Assembly (NCBI GenBank): GCA_014730345.1
Contig: WJIJ01000039.1
Coordinates: 1-40,832, forward strand
DNA length: 40,832 bases
Direction of reading: 5' to 3'
DNA from: Candidatus Zixiibacteriota bacterium
GTDB lineage: Bacteria > Zixibacteria > MSB-5A5 > UM-FILTER-46-8
The number at the start of each line of letters is the position of its first letter. The stretch's first letter is position 1. Below are positions 1 through 8,182 of this stretch, piece after piece. The notes beneath the pieces were generated by a model, which was not told the origin of the DNA, made no database searches, and saw only the letters and a list, made by a program, of their open reading frames with translations. The position numbers and the translations under genes were made by a program.

Positions 1-140
1 CTACCCTAATTGACGGTCATGTTGACGCCGGAAACCACACCGTGAACTGGGATGCATCCACCTATTCCAGCGGCGTGTACTTCTACAGCCTCAAGGCCGG
101 CGACTTCAGCCAGGTCAAGAAAATGATGCTGGTGAAGTAA
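1..140 (+). CDS. C-terminal end of a secreted protein with Por/T9SS-type sorting domain (partial)
   Basis: Only the last 45 codons are in the window, read in the frame that starts at base 3 and ending in TAA at 138-140. The peptide has the pattern LIDGHVDAGNHTVNWDAST, then SSGVYFYSLKAGDF and a basic end, KKMMLVK. This is the last part of the FlgD-Ig-like/Por secretion system C-terminal sorting domain found on cell-surface and secreted proteins of FCB bacteria, which directs export across the outer membrane. It closely resembles the end of the protein at 36389-39499. The rest of the protein lies upstream of the window, so its function cannot be told. An intrinsic terminator follows 30 bases later. 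Confidence 0.85.
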   Translation, partial: TLIDGHVDAGNHTVNWDASTYSSGVYFYSLKAGDFSQVKKMMLVK

Positions 141-170
141 ATTACACTTCTCAGCTATTTTACATAGATG

Positions 171-197
171 ACCCCCGGGCATAGTCCGGGGGTTTTT
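171..197 (+). terminator. Rho-independent terminator after the secreted protein gene
   Basis: An 8-bp GC-rich stem (ACCCCCGG at 171-178, CCGGGGGT at 186-193) with a short loop is followed directly by a T run, 30 bases after the stop codon at 140. Confidence 0.85.
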
Positions 198-200
198 AAT

Positions 201-562
201 TTGCTAAAAACTTTCGCAATAGCGGAAAATATTGCCGCCCAAACGGATTGTTCTTCACCATGAAACTCAATCCCGTGATGATGAAAGCTATGAGTTTCAG
301 CGCCGCGAGGCATGCAGTATTTATATATTTGTGGGCAAAACGTACATTCCGATAAATATGTAATGAAATGGTTGATTTTAGCCGATAACTATGGAGAAGG
401 GTCAATAGAATCACTATATAAATTAAGTATAAAAACAGGAATAATTCGGATAAATCGTTGTTTTAGCGCTAACTCTAAAATATTGCCAATCGCGGTAAGT
501 TTGGCAGGCGCTTTGCTGCTTATTGTAGCAAAACAAGGATAACCAAAATCCATGGAGGAGTC
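201..562. other. Non-coding interval upstream of the flagellin-like gene
   Basis: No convincing gene is seen. The stretch is AT-rich compared with the flanking genes. It holds a FliA-type promoter match at 361-388. Short reading frames on either strand here have no ribosome binding site or recognisable product, and one overlaps the promoter. The interval ends with the GGAGGAG ribosome binding site of the next gene at about 554-560. Confidence 0.6.
361..388 (+). promoter_or_regulatory. Sigma-28 (FliA)-type promoter candidate
   Basis: The sequence GCCGATAA at 381-388 matches the FliA -10 consensus at all eight bases. Twelve bases upstream, TAATGAAA (361-368) matches the -35 consensus TAAAGTTT at four of eight positions, including TAA and G; the usual spacer is 11. 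The predicted transcription start, near 395, is about 165 bases before the start codon of a flagellin-like gene, the typical FliA target class. The match to a rare octamer in front of the right gene type is the main argument. Confidence 0.6.
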
Positions 563-1333
563 ATGACTGGGATATATGTAGGAGGATTAGCCGGCGGTGC
601 GCAGTTTGCTGACAATCTCCAGTCTACCAAAGAGCGCCTGAAAAGAAATATGGAGAAGATTGCCGAGGAGCTGGGCAATTATTCAGAATATCCTGAATCC
701 GGTTCGATTGATAAGCTTCCCGGCGATATACAATTGGAGATGGAAAATCTGCGCCGCGAGATTAACGCCGCGGATTTCCAGGTTTCCAAAATCCAGGTAG
801 CCGAGCAGGCTCTGGAATATATGGGCAATAAGCTTGCCCGCCTGAAAGAACTGTCGCTTTCAGCCATCGATCTCGACGAAAACGCTACAGAACAGAGACA
901 GCTTATCGAAAAAGAAGCCCAGGAGTTGGTCGACAGCTTTAACGCAACAATCGATTCCACCCTGTTCGCCGGGCATGAGCTTCTCAACGGCGCCGAGGGA
1001 AGCGTGGTCACTGTCGATAGAATCGAAGGAATCAACCTTACCTATGACAGCGCCGCTGATGCCGCATTGAAAACTATAGAGCAAAAAACCGAAAAAATCG
1101 ACCAGCTTCGCAATGAACTCGAGGATCTGCGTATCAACCGGTTGCAAAACGAAATCGCGACCTTACAGGTAACCCTGCAGAACGCGGCCGCTCTTCACGC
1201 TACCCAGAAAGATATCGCCAGCGTACTTGAGGATCCGGAACTGCTCAACAGTCATCTCGCCCTGAGTGCCGGGGAAGCTTTATCAGCGCAGGGCAACCTG
1301 AACTCATCGAGGGTTATAGATTTGATAAAATAG
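563..1333 (+). CDS. Flagellin-like protein
   Basis: The protein has 256 residues, is mostly helical and lacks a signal peptide, as expected for a substrate exported through the flagellar channel. The N-terminal part (about residues 17-145) follows the flagellin N domain: a helix NLQSTKERLKRNMEKIAEEL, then VAEQALEYMGNKLARLKELSLSAID, then ATEQRQLIEKEAQELVDSFN and a TLFAGHELLNG segment equivalent to the T.FNG..LL motif. The C-terminal 90 residues form the paired C helix, with ALSAQGNLNSSRVIDLIK resembling the usual AQAN..PQ.VL.LL end. The central variable domain is almost missing (about 20-30 residues), so this is a short core flagellin; a FlgL-like hook protein is less likely. The ATG follows a clear GGAGGAG site. 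No other flagellar gene is nearby. A FliA-type promoter match lies upstream and a terminator follows 15 bases after the stop. Confidence 0.75.
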   Translation: MTGIYVGGLAGGAQFADNLQSTKERLKRNMEKIAEELGNYSEYPESGSIDKLPGDIQLEMENLRREINAADFQVSKIQVAEQALEYMGNKLARLKELSLSAIDLDENATEQRQLIEKEAQELVDSFNATIDSTLFAGHELLNGAEGSVVTVDRIEGINLTYDSAADAALKTIEQKTEKIDQLRNELEDLRINRLQNEIATLQVTLQNAAALHATQKDIASVLEDPELLNSHLALSAGEALSAQGNLNSSRVIDLIK

Positions 1334-1348
1334 GTTTTTTCTAACAAT

Positions 1349-1382
1349 AAAAAAAGCGGCGTATAGGCAACGCCGCTTTTTT
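1349..1382. terminator. Bidirectional terminator between flagellin-like gene and mdh
   Basis: AAAAAGCGGCGT at 1351-1362 and ACGCCGCTTTTT at 1370-1381 form a 12-bp hairpin with a 7-base loop, flanked by A and T runs so that it works on both strands. It sits between two convergent genes. Confidence 0.9.
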
Positions 1383-1396
1383 GGTTTATTATCTTT

Positions 1397-2323
1397 TTAG
1401 TAACCAAGAACTTTAAGCATATCCTTGTAGATACCGGCAGATTTCTGTAATGATTCCAGTTCTTCTTTGCCAAGCTCAAGCTCAATAACCTTCTCTACAC
1501 CATCTGCTCCCAGTACCGCGGGAACGCCGATATACAGGTCATTTATGCCATATTGGCCGGTCAAATGCGCCGATAGCGGCAGTACGCGTTTGCGGTCGGA
1601 AAGAACAGCGTCAACCATCTGCACCGATGCCGCCGCCGGAGCGTAATAAGCCGAACCAGTCTTCAACAGTTTAACGATCTCGCCGCCGCCGGTACGCGTG
1701 CGGTCGGATATAGCCTGGATTCTGTCCGCGCTGATAAGCTCGGTGATGGGAACTCCGCCCACAGTGGTATAGCGGGGAAGGGGAACCATAGTATCCCCAT
1801 GTCCGCCAAGCACTAACGCCTGAACGTCATTCATGGAAACACCCAGCTCCTGGGCTACGAACATACGGAAACGGGTGCTGTCCAAAACTCCCGCCTGCCC
1901 GAATACCTTGTTGGTTGGGAATCCGGAAACCTTGTAAGCGTGGTAGGTCATAATATCCAGCGGATTAGCAACCATAAGTATCATCGCGTCCGGGGCGTAT
2001 TCTTTTACTTTGCCGGCGCAATCGGCGATAATATCGGCATTCTTGGTAATGAGGTCCTCGCGGCTCATTCCCGGCTTACGGGGCAGACCAGCGGTATGAA
2101 CAACAATCGAACATCCCTTGAGGTCCGCGAAATCATTCGAACCGGTTACATAGCAGTCATAACCCCGGATAGGTCCCGCCTGCGAGAGGTCAAGTCCTTT
2201 ACCCTTGGGCATGTCCTCTATAATATCGACTAACACTATATCGGCGATATTTCTCTCCGCCAGGTACATCGCGGTGCACTCACCGACATGTCCAGCGCCA
2301 ATAACACCAACCTTAGTTCTCAT
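1397..2323 (-). CDS. mdh: Malate dehydrogenase (LDH-like type)
   Basis: NAD-dependent interconversion of malate and oxaloacetate in the TCA cycle. The 308-residue length is normal for the lactate-dehydrogenase-like malate dehydrogenases. Visible motifs are the dinucleotide-binding GAGHVG at residues 9-14, an acidic residue ending the second strand (LVDI, Asp33) that favours NAD over NADP, the mobile loop GLPRKPGMSR (79-88), whose Arg pair binds the dicarboxylate and marks malate rather than lactate as substrate, NPLD at about 120-123, and the catalytic LGGHGD with His175. Asp148 in VLDSTR is the His partner. The start has a strong AGGAGG site 7 bases upstream. It lies downstream of the larA-like gene and may be read from its own weak promoter. 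The bidirectional terminator at 1349-1382 follows. Confidence 0.95.
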   Translation of the reverse strand: MRTKVGVIGAGHVGECTAMYLAERNIADIVLVDIIEDMPKGKGLDLSQAGPIRGYDCYVTGSNDFADLKGCSIVVHTAGLPRKPGMSREDLITKNADIIADCAGKVKEYAPDAMILMVANPLDIMTYHAYKVSGFPTNKVFGQAGVLDSTRFRMFVAQELGVSMNDVQALVLGGHGDTMVPLPRYTTVGGVPITELISADRIQAISDRTRTGGGEIVKLLKTGSAYYAPAAASVQMVDAVLSDRKRVLPLSAHLTGQYGINDLYIGVPAVLGADGVEKVIELELGKEELESLQKSAGIYKDMLKVLGY

Positions 2324-2380
2324 AAAATCCTCCTGCTCATAATCAGAGTATTAAGCAAATATTAAGGTTAAATCAGAAAA

Positions 2381-2409
2381 TATATAAGATAATAGCGTTT
2401 TTAAGGCAA
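2381..2409 (-). promoter_or_regulatory. Possible sigma-70 promoter for mdh
   Basis: On the minus strand TTGCCT (2404-2409) and TATATA (2381-2386) are separated by 17 bases. Both hexamers are imperfect, and the region between larA and mdh is AT-rich, so the match could be chance. No terminator is visible after larA, so mdh may also be co-transcribed with it. Confidence 0.3.
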
Positions 2410-2421
2410 ATCTTTTTTGGT

Positions 2422-3660
2422 CTAACTGCTTAGGCGGATAACATTCTGGGCGGCATCGTACACTATCAATAGCGAGGGATTAGGGGGCAGTATCTTGATC
2501 GCGTCATTGAATGCTGACTGCAGATCCTGTTTAGGGGTAAGAAACACGCTTTTCACAAAATAGTTTTCAACTCCGGAAACGACGAATATCCTCGAGTTCT
2601 CCATAAACCTCGCCGGACGATATAATTTATGAAAACCGAACATACGCGCGTCCTGCGCGTTTTCGAGTACCTCCGTGGATGAGTTATATCTCGAGGAAAG
2701 CCTGAGCCAATCATCAGGACCCACACCGTCCCGGCATTCGGATACAAGTATTATCACCCCCCCGGGCTTAACCCCGAACTTCGTATTCTCGAAACTCTTC
2801 TGTATCTGGTAAAGGTCGATATCCAGCGGAGAACTCACCACCGCTATCACTATATCATACAACTTGTCCACATCCCGAACATAAATGCGCTCGGCAAGCT
2901 CAACCGCTTCGCTGAAAGAACGATGAATTTCTCCGCAAAAAAGCCCGGCGATACTGCGGTCGGGATTATGCACTGTCTGTATCGAAAATATGTTTTTCCC
3001 CGGAAGCAAATTTATAACTTCGTCCATATCCCGGTGTATGGGATTATCCAGCTCCATTGGCTGGACATCCCGGTCGATAGCCTTAACATGATTATCTATA
3101 ATCGACTGTTTAAGAGCTACACCCGGGAAAATACCTTTCCTGCCTCCCGTATATCCGGCGAAAAAATGGGGTTCCACAGACCCGATTACCAGGATGTTAT
3201 CGAAAATATCAACCGAATTATCGAGATATACATCAATACCGCTCGATAACTTTCCGGCAAGGTAATGCTGGCTATCATCAAGGCAATCATGCGCCCTGGT
3301 CACGCCCTTATATTTCGAATATGTTGAACCGAGAAGCTTTTTAAGCTCATCCTCGGTCGGCGCTCGATGGGTTCCGGTGGCGATAAGAACTTCGATGCGG
3401 TCTATTTTATCGAGATATTCCTTCAAACCGGCAAGTATCAATCCCGATGGCGTAAAACGGGTATGATCATTAATTATGATAAGCAGGGTTTTGACACCGG
3501 CGAAGTATTCATCGGTGTTTTCGCAGTTTAAATTAGCGGTAACATCCACAAACTGGTAATCCTCATAATCTTCTTTGCCGGTCTCGATAAATTCGATTTT
3601 ATCGGGGATAACCAGGTCCTGGAATCCGGAACCGTACGGTATTTCGAGATGGGTGGGCAT
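2422..3660 (-). CDS. LarA-type nickel-pincer 2-hydroxyacid racemase/epimerase
   Basis: The 412-residue protein belongs to the LarA (DUF2088) family; characterised members use the nickel-pincer nucleotide cofactor to racemise lactate or other 2-hydroxyacids. The key positions of lactate racemase can be aligned: Asp65-Arg68 in INDHTRFTPS, TGTHR with His98, His165 in GSVEPHFFAG, Lys175 in GGRKGIFPG (the cofactor-linking lysine) and His191 in IIDNHV (the nickel ligand). The spacing His165-Lys175-His191 equals His174-Lys184-His200 of the Lactobacillus enzyme, so the cofactor site looks intact. The substrate cannot be assigned. The cofactor genes larB, larC and larE are not in this window. It sits between ndk and mdh on the same strand, behind the ndk terminator. 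The start has no clear ribosome binding site and lies in AT-rich DNA. Malate, the substrate of the neighbouring enzyme, is also a 2-hydroxyacid. Confidence 0.85.
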   Translation of the reverse strand: MPTHLEIPYGSGFQDLVIPDKIEFIETGKEDYEDYQFVDVTANLNCENTDEYFAGVKTLLIIINDHTRFTPSGLILAGLKEYLDKIDRIEVLIATGTHRAPTEDELKKLLGSTYSKYKGVTRAHDCLDDSQHYLAGKLSSGIDVYLDNSVDIFDNILVIGSVEPHFFAGYTGGRKGIFPGVALKQSIIDNHVKAIDRDVQPMELDNPIHRDMDEVINLLPGKNIFSIQTVHNPDRSIAGLFCGEIHRSFSEAVELAERIYVRDVDKLYDIVIAVVSSPLDIDLYQIQKSFENTKFGVKPGGVIILVSECRDGVGPDDWLRLSSRYNSSTEVLENAQDARMFGFHKLYRPARFMENSRIFVVSGVENYFVKSVFLTPKQDLQSAFNDAIKILPPNPSLLIVYDAAQNVIRLSS

Positions 3661-3705
3661 TTAATTAATTCAATTATCTTTATAGCCGGTTGCCTGATAT
3701 TATAA

Positions 3706-3729
3706 CAAAAACCGCGGTTTAACCGCGGT
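3706..3729 (-). terminator. Rho-independent terminator after ndk
   Basis: On the minus strand two copies of the palindrome ACCGCGGT (3722-3729 and 3711-3718), separated by three bases, form an 8-bp hairpin followed by TTTTTGTT. It lies 34 bases after the ndk stop and closes the sucC-to-ndk transcription block. Confidence 0.85.
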
Positions 3730-3762
3730 CAAATAAACTCAAACTTTTATGCCCGTTAACGG

Positions 3763-4173
3763 TTACACCTGCTCCTTGGGAAAAAAGAAATGTATCTCCC
3801 TCTCCGCGTTGGCCGGCGAATCGGAAGCGTGCACCGAGTTCTTCGTATGGCTTACCGCTAAATCGTAGCGTATCGTCCCCGGATGGGCTTCCGCCGGATT
3901 GGTCTTGCCGATAAGCTCCCGTATCCCCGATATCGCGTTATCGCCCATCACCACCATCGGCACGATCGCCCCGCTGGACATGAAATTGGTCAACTCATCG
4001 TAGAACGGTTTCCCGCGGTGCACTTCGTAAAAATCCTCCGCTACCGACTTGGTCATTTTCATATAGCGCAGGTTTACAATCTTCAATCTCGCCGATTCTA
4101 TACGGCGTATTATCTCCCCGATAAGACTGCGTTCAACGGCATCGGGTTTTATAATCAATAATGTTTTTTCCAA
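3763..4173 (-). CDS. ndk: Nucleoside diphosphate kinase
   Basis: Transfers the terminal phosphate of ATP to nucleoside diphosphates through a phosphohistidine. The 136-residue protein has the usual family length. Motifs: KPDAVERSLIGEI at residues 9-21, RGKPFYDEL, HPGTIRYDLA, and the active-site NSVHASDS with His115, exactly where the family has it. The start is TTG, with AGGGG about 10 bases upstream. It begins 25 bases after korC, so it is probably the last gene of the sucC-kor operon. That position fits a role in exchanging ATP and GTP made by succinyl-CoA ligase, though this link is inferred. A strong terminator follows. Confidence 0.96.
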   Translation of the reverse strand: MEKTLLIIKPDAVERSLIGEIIRRIESARLKIVNLRYMKMTKSVAEDFYEVHRGKPFYDELTNFMSSGAIVPMVVMGDNAISGIRELIGKTNPAEAHPGTIRYDLAVSHTKNSVHASDSPANAEREIHFFFPKEQV

Positions 4174-4198
4174 CTTGATACCCCTGTTGCGGTTCCTT

Positions 4199-4792
4199 TT
4201 ACGTTACTGCTTTCTCTGCTTCGCGTTGTTTAAGAAGTTCCTGTCCCATACGGTAACCCTCGTGCAAGGCCGCCTTGTTTTTATCCTCGGTTCCCCTCGG
4301 AGCGCGTCCCAGAACAACCTTCTCCAGGTTATTAATATCAACAATCCCGGTTATAGCCGAAAGCGCGCCTAACGCGACCACGTTGGTTACCACCGGAGTT
4401 CCGGCCACGCGGCGAGCCGCCCGGGTGAACTCGAGACAGTATGCCCTGTCGGTGGGTACGAGGCGTACATAAGTTGAATCGACGATCAGGATTCCATCCT
4501 CTTTCAGGTCCGCGTAGTACTTGTCGCATGCCTCCTGGGTTAATGCCATCAGCAGATCAAGCTCCATAGCCTTGGGATAATAAATAGTCCCCTCGGAGAT
4601 GACCACATCGCTCCTCGACGCGCCGCCCCGGGCTTCCGGACCATAAGACTGGGTCTGGGTTACGTTCTTCCCGCCGTATACGCCCACAGCCTCCGAAAGG
4701 AGCACGCCCGCGAAGATTAATCCCTGGCCTCCGGAACCCGAAAGCCTTACTTCAAATCGCGCATCATTTTCTTTTTTATTTTGCTTTTTCAT
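4199..4792 (-). CDS. korC: 2-oxoacid:ferredoxin oxidoreductase gamma subunit, probably 2-oxoglutarate-specific
   Basis: The 197-residue protein is the gamma subunit (domain II) of the four-subunit 2-oxoacid:ferredoxin oxidoreductase. It contains the signature FEVRLSGSGGQGLIFAG (GSGGQG at residues 19-24), the YGPEARGGASRSDVVIS segment and TNVVALGALS. A short basic-hydrophilic leader of about 12 residues precedes the domain. It starts only 7 bases after the korB stop, with no clear ribosome binding site, so translation is probably coupled. Assignment to 2-oxoglutarate rather than pyruvate rests on the adjacent sucCD genes and the form of the beta subunit. Confidence 0.9.
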   Translation of the reverse strand: MKKQNKKENDARFEVRLSGSGGQGLIFAGVLLSEAVGVYGGKNVTQTQSYGPEARGGASRSDVVISEGTIYYPKAMELDLLMALTQEACDKYYADLKEDGILIVDSTYVRLVPTDRAYCLEFTRAARRVAGTPVVTNVVALGALSAITGIVDINNLEKVVLGRAPRGTEDKNKAALHEGYRMGQELLKQREAEKAVT

Positions 4793-4799
4793 GATTGAC

Positions 4800-5675
4800 T
4801 CACTGTGTTACCGCTTCTTCTTTTTCTTCGGGCTTCTCTTCTGCTGGTGGTTTTCCACCCAGACGTTCGATAAGGCGTTCGTACTGCTCGGTGTATTCCG
4901 GCCGTTCGATATTCCATAGCTCGCCCGTTAAAATTTTGCCTTCAATTTCCTCCGGAGATTTTTTCTCGGCTACCTTCGCGTTGATCGCATTCTCCTTCAT
5001 CCATTGTATCATCTTAACGGCCGATCCCTCGCGGTTCAACCGCCCGTATAGAGTATGGCAGTTGGAAATACATTCAACAACCGAGAATCCTTTTTTCTGC
5101 AAAGCCGCTTTAATTAAAACCTGCAATTGAGTGGCATGATAAACCGTCCCGCGGGCGAAATACGTAGCCCCGGAACCTTTAGCCAAATCGCATATATCAA
5201 AGGGATGCTCTACATTGCCGTGCGGGGCTGTTGAACCGATTTTCTGCCACGGCGTTGTCGGCGAATATTGACCGCCGGTCATCCCATAGATACGGTTATT
5301 GACCAATATTGTGGTGATATCGATATTCCTGCGCGCGGCATGAATGAAATGATTCCCTCCGATGGCAAGCCCGTCGCCGTCTCCAACCACTGCTATCACT
5401 TTCATGTTCGGTTTAGCGATTTTTACCCCGGTGGCAAACGCTATCGCCCTTCCGTGTGTAGTATGAAGTGTGTTAAAATCGCAATACACCGGCATACGTC
5501 CCGTGCATCCGATTCCCGAAACCATTACAACATTGTTCTTGTCGATTTCAAGATCCGCCATCGACCTCAGCAGGGCGCCCATGACTATTCCGATACCGCA
5601 TCCCGGGCACCAAACATGAGGGAATTTCTTTTTGGAACGCAGGTAATTATAAACTATTGTGGAAGCAGTACTCAT
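4800..5675 (-). CDS. korB: 2-oxoglutarate:ferredoxin oxidoreductase beta subunit
   Basis: The thiamine-diphosphate-binding beta subunit, which with KorA oxidatively decarboxylates 2-oxoglutarate to succinyl-CoA, reducing ferredoxin, or does the reverse. Motifs: the iron-sulfur-type CPGCG at residues 23-27, GIGCTGR (55-60), the HTTHGRA segment and the ThDP/magnesium motif GDGDGLAIGGNH (about 98-109), ending in NNRIYGMTGGQ. Length 291 is normal for KorB and shorter than fused pyruvate enzymes. The start overlaps the korA stop by 4 bases (ATGA), a classic coupling, with GAGGCG upstream. The last 25 residues are a Glu/Lys-rich tail beyond the conserved domain. Confidence 0.93.
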   Translation of the reverse strand: MSTASTIVYNYLRSKKKFPHVWCPGCGIGIVMGALLRSMADLEIDKNNVVMVSGIGCTGRMPVYCDFNTLHTTHGRAIAFATGVKIAKPNMKVIAVVGDGDGLAIGGNHFIHAARRNIDITTILVNNRIYGMTGGQYSPTTPWQKIGSTAPHGNVEHPFDICDLAKGSGATYFARGTVYHATQLQVLIKAALQKKGFSVVECISNCHTLYGRLNREGSAVKMIQWMKENAINAKVAEKKSPEEIEGKILTGELWNIERPEYTEQYERLIERLGGKPPAEEKPEEKEEAVTQ

Positions 5676-6811
5676 CTGTGCGCCTCTTTAATTTTATCTA
5701 CTATTTGCATGGGGGTCATTAGTTCCCCGTCATATCTGAATGTGCCGACGACCCTGGTCTTGGTCTTGGCTATCTTCCGGACTTCGTGTATCAACTGCCC
5801 CTGGTTCAACTCGGCGACTATAGCCAAATCAGCGTTCTCCAAGATTTTTCTCAGACGTTTCTCGGGGAAAGGCCATATCGTTATCGGCTGGAACAATCCG
5901 ACCTTGAAACGCCTCTGGCGGGCTATCCTTACCGCCTGCTGGGCCGCGCGCGCCGTTATACCATAGGCAATAACCACTATATGGGCGTCGTCTAAGAATT
6001 CCTCCGAGTATGCGCAGATATCATCCGCGTTCTGCATTATCTTCGATTTCAGCTTATCAAGTTTCTCCTTGATCTCCGCCGGTTTTGCCGTTGGAAAACC
6101 GGAGGGATCATGAGTTAAACCGGTCATGTGAAAACGATATCCCTCGCCATAATTGGCCATTGGAGATACGTGGGTCGCCGTTAACTCGAAATGCTGGTAC
6201 CATTCCGGGGGAACCGTGGGCTTTATCCGATTGACTATCTCGACTTCCGATGAATCCGGAATACGGATTTTTTCGCGCATGTGCCCCAGAACCTCATCGA
6301 GGAGAAGCGTTACCGGAGTACGGTATTTCTCGGCCAGATTAAAGGCCTTTATGGTCATGTGGTATGTATCCTCGATAGTGGAAGCGGCAAGAACGATGGG
6401 AAAGAAATCACCATGCGTTCCCCATTTGGCCTGCATAGTGTCCGCCTGGGCAACCTTGGTAGGTAATCCCGTTGATGGACCGCCTCGCTGTACATCGACA
6501 ACCACGCAGGGTACTTCGGTCATATACGCGTAACCGAGGTTCTCCTGCATAAGCGAAAATCCGGGACCGGAAGTAGCAGTCATCGACTTAGCCCCGGCCA
6601 CCGAAGCGCCGATTATTGCCGCCATGGAAGCGATCTCATCCTCCATCTGGATAAACCGTCCGCCATTCTTGGGCATCTCCCGCGAAAGAATCTCCGCTAT
6701 CTCCGTGGATGGTGTAATCGGGTAACCTCCGAAGAATGTTACTCCGGCGGCAAGCGCCCCGTAGGCGCATGCCTCGTTACCCTGCATCAGTTTAATATTA
6801 TCCTCTGCCAT
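5672..6811 (-). CDS. korA: 2-oxoglutarate:ferredoxin oxidoreductase alpha subunit
   Basis: The 379-residue alpha subunit supplies the pyrimidine-binding and transketolase C-terminal domains. Conserved features are LMQGNEACAYGALAAGVTFF, GYPITPSTEIAE at about residues 30-41, the MEDEIASMAAIIGASVAGAK and TATSGPGFSLM segments, and a C-terminal domain from about residue 255. The GYPITPS form and separate beta and gamma genes match four-subunit KorDABC. Ribosome binding site AGGAGTGAG is seen upstream of the ATG. It follows korD by 27 bases and overlaps korB. Confidence 0.94.
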   Translation of the reverse strand: MAEDNIKLMQGNEACAYGALAAGVTFFGGYPITPSTEIAEILSREMPKNGGRFIQMEDEIASMAAIIGASVAGAKSMTATSGPGFSLMQENLGYAYMTEVPCVVVDVQRGGPSTGLPTKVAQADTMQAKWGTHGDFFPIVLAASTIEDTYHMTIKAFNLAEKYRTPVTLLLDEVLGHMREKIRIPDSSEVEIVNRIKPTVPPEWYQHFELTATHVSPMANYGEGYRFHMTGLTHDPSGFPTAKPAEIKEKLDKLKSKIMQNADDICAYSEEFLDDAHIVVIAYGITARAAQQAVRIARQRRFKVGLFQPITIWPFPEKRLRKILENADLAIVAELNQGQLIHEVRKIAKTKTRVVGTFRYDGELMTPMQIVDKIKEAHR

Positions 6812-6838
6812 TTTCTCTCACTCCTGCCTGAGGCAGTT

Positions 6839-7105
6839 TTACTTTTCCGTAGATGTTATCGCAAAATCGGGACAATGCAACCAACAGATACTACACTGGG
6901 TGCATTCGAACGGACGAGCTACAATCGGATAGCCGTCGATATCGGTATCGAATACATCCTGCGGACAGAGCTGAATGCAAATTCCACAGGCCTTGCACCA
7001 TTTACGGTATATATTGATTGGATTCGGATTAGTGCGCTTTTTCTTCTTAGAAGTTTTCTTCTTTTCGTCCACCGGTTCGGCTGTTTGTGTTTTGTTCTCA
7101 GCCAT
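6839..7105 (-). CDS. korD: 2-oxoglutarate:ferredoxin oxidoreductase delta subunit (2[4Fe-4S] ferredoxin)
   Basis: The 88-residue electron-transfer subunit carries two CxxCxxCxxxCP motifs: Cys37, 40, 43 and 47, and Cys68, 71, 74 and 78, predicting two [4Fe-4S] clusters. The N-terminal 30 residues are an extra hydrophilic arm with a basic run, KKKTSKKKKR, at residues 16-25, resembling the longer lysine-rich tails on other enzymes here. The ATG is preceded by AGGAG. It lies 49 bases after sucD and 27 before korA, so it belongs to the same operon. Confidence 0.93.
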   Translation of the reverse strand: MAENKTQTAEPVDEKKKTSKKKKRTNPNPINIYRKWCKACGICIQLCPQDVFDTDIDGYPIVARPFECTQCSICWLHCPDFAITSTEK

Positions 7106-7154
7106 AAGTGCTCCTGGTGTTGCCCGTCTATTCTGGCATATTTACCTTTAAATG

Positions 7155-8126
7155 TTATCTTTTTTTCTTTGCTGTTTTCTTCTTCGTGGTCTTTTTGGCC
7201 GCTTTCTTCTTAGTTGTCGACTTTTTAGCTTTCTTCTTTGCCGCTTTTTTCTTCAGCTTGGCCAAAGCCTCTTCCATCAAATCAGCTATTCCCGATGGCA
7301 GATCCGCCACAGGAATCCCTACCTTGTTCAACGCCTTTATCTTATCGGCCGCCGTGCCGGTTCCGCCGGAGATTATCGCTCCCGCGTGACCCATACGCTT
7401 GCCCGGAGGCGCCGTGCGTCCGGCAATGAACGAAACTACAGGCTTTTTGACATATTTTTTAATATACTTTGCCGCTTCTTCCTCGTCAGTGCCGCCGATT
7501 TCGCCTATCATTACAATCGCATCGGTCCCGGAATCCTCGTTGAATGCCTCCAGGCAGTCAATGAAATTAGTGCCAATAATCGGATCGCCCCCGATACCGA
7601 CTACCGATGACTGACCGATACCCTTGTTGGTCAGGGCGTATACTACTTCATAAGTCAATGTTCCAGAGCGGCTTACCACGCCGACCTTACCTTTTTTGTG
7701 GATTGGCGCGGGCATTATACCGACCTTTGACAATCCCGGCGATATCACTCCCGGGCAGTTGGGGCCGATTAACCTGGCGCCTTTTTGCTTAACATAAGCA
7801 TATACCTTCAACATGTCAATAGCCGGAACGCCTTCTGTGATACAAACTACCAACTCGATCCCGGCATCGACCGCTTCGTAAATCGCGTCCACCGAAAATT
7901 TCGGGGGCACAAAAATTATCGAAGTATTCGCTTTGGCCTCCTTCACAGCCTCATCCACAGTATTAAACACCGGAACACCCTCGAATTTTTCGCCGCCCTT
8001 GCCCGGCGTTACCCCGGCAACGACATTAGTACCGTAATCAAGCATCTGTTTGGCATGGAATGAACCATCCCTGCCGGTGATGCCCTGCACAACTACCTTT
8101 GTCTTTTTACTTACGAATATTGCCAT
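7155..8126 (-). CDS. sucD: Succinyl-CoA ligase alpha subunit with lysine-rich C-terminal tail
   Basis: Forms succinyl-CoA from succinate, CoA and NTP (or the reverse, with substrate-level phosphorylation). Residues 1-290 are a complete SucD: the CoA-binding [14 protein letters not shown] (15-28), [10 protein letters not shown] (121-130), SRSGTLTYE (152-160), the [14 protein letters not shown] segment and the phosphohistidine loop [10 protein letters not shown] with His247 (His246 in E. coli). After the normal end, residues 292-323 form an extra tail of almost only Lys, Ala and Thr ([20 protein letters not shown] and so on). This tail is not part of the family. AAGGAT precedes the ATG. SucC is 162 bases upstream with a hairpin between, and korD follows. 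Confidence 0.96.
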   Translation of the reverse strand: MAIFVSKKTKVVVQGITGRDGSFHAKQMLDYGTNVVAGVTPGKGGEKFEGVPVFNTVDEAVKEAKANTSIIFVPPKFSVDAIYEAVDAGIELVVCITEGVPAIDMLKVYAYVKQKGARLIGPNCPGVISPGLSKVGIMPAPIHKKGKVGVVSRSGTLTYEVVYALTNKGIGQSSVVGIGGDPIIGTNFIDCLEAFNEDSGTDAIVMIGEIGGTDEEEAAKYIKKYVKKPVVSFIAGRTAPPGKRMGHAGAIISGGTGTAADKIKALNKVGIPVADLPSGIADLMEEALAKLKKKAAKKKAKKSTTKKKAAKKTTKKKTAKKKR

Positions 8127-8152
8127 ATAATATCCTTATTGTTTATCTAATC

Positions 8153-8182
8153 ATAAGCAACCATTATTTTGAGGTTGCTTAT
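8153..8182. repeat. Inverted repeat between sucC and sucD
   Basis: ATAAGCAACC (8153-8162) and GGTTGCTTAT (8173-8182) form a perfect 10-bp stem with a 10-base loop. It lies in the transcribed leader of sucD on the minus strand. The T-rich run follows it on the plus strand, not in the direction of the genes, so it is more likely an mRNA processing or stability hairpin, or an operator, than a terminator for sucC. The rest of the 162-base gap shows no gene. Confidence 0.5.

Noticed and set aside
312-542. Small plus-strand frame upstream of the flagellin-like gene
   Set aside because: No ribosome binding site, no family resemblance and it overlaps the FliA-type promoter match; AT-rich chance frame.
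5268-5966. Plus-strand frame of 232 codons across the korA-korB junction
   Set aside because: Antisense to two certain genes, no domain, Cys/Arg/His-rich composition typical of shadow frames.
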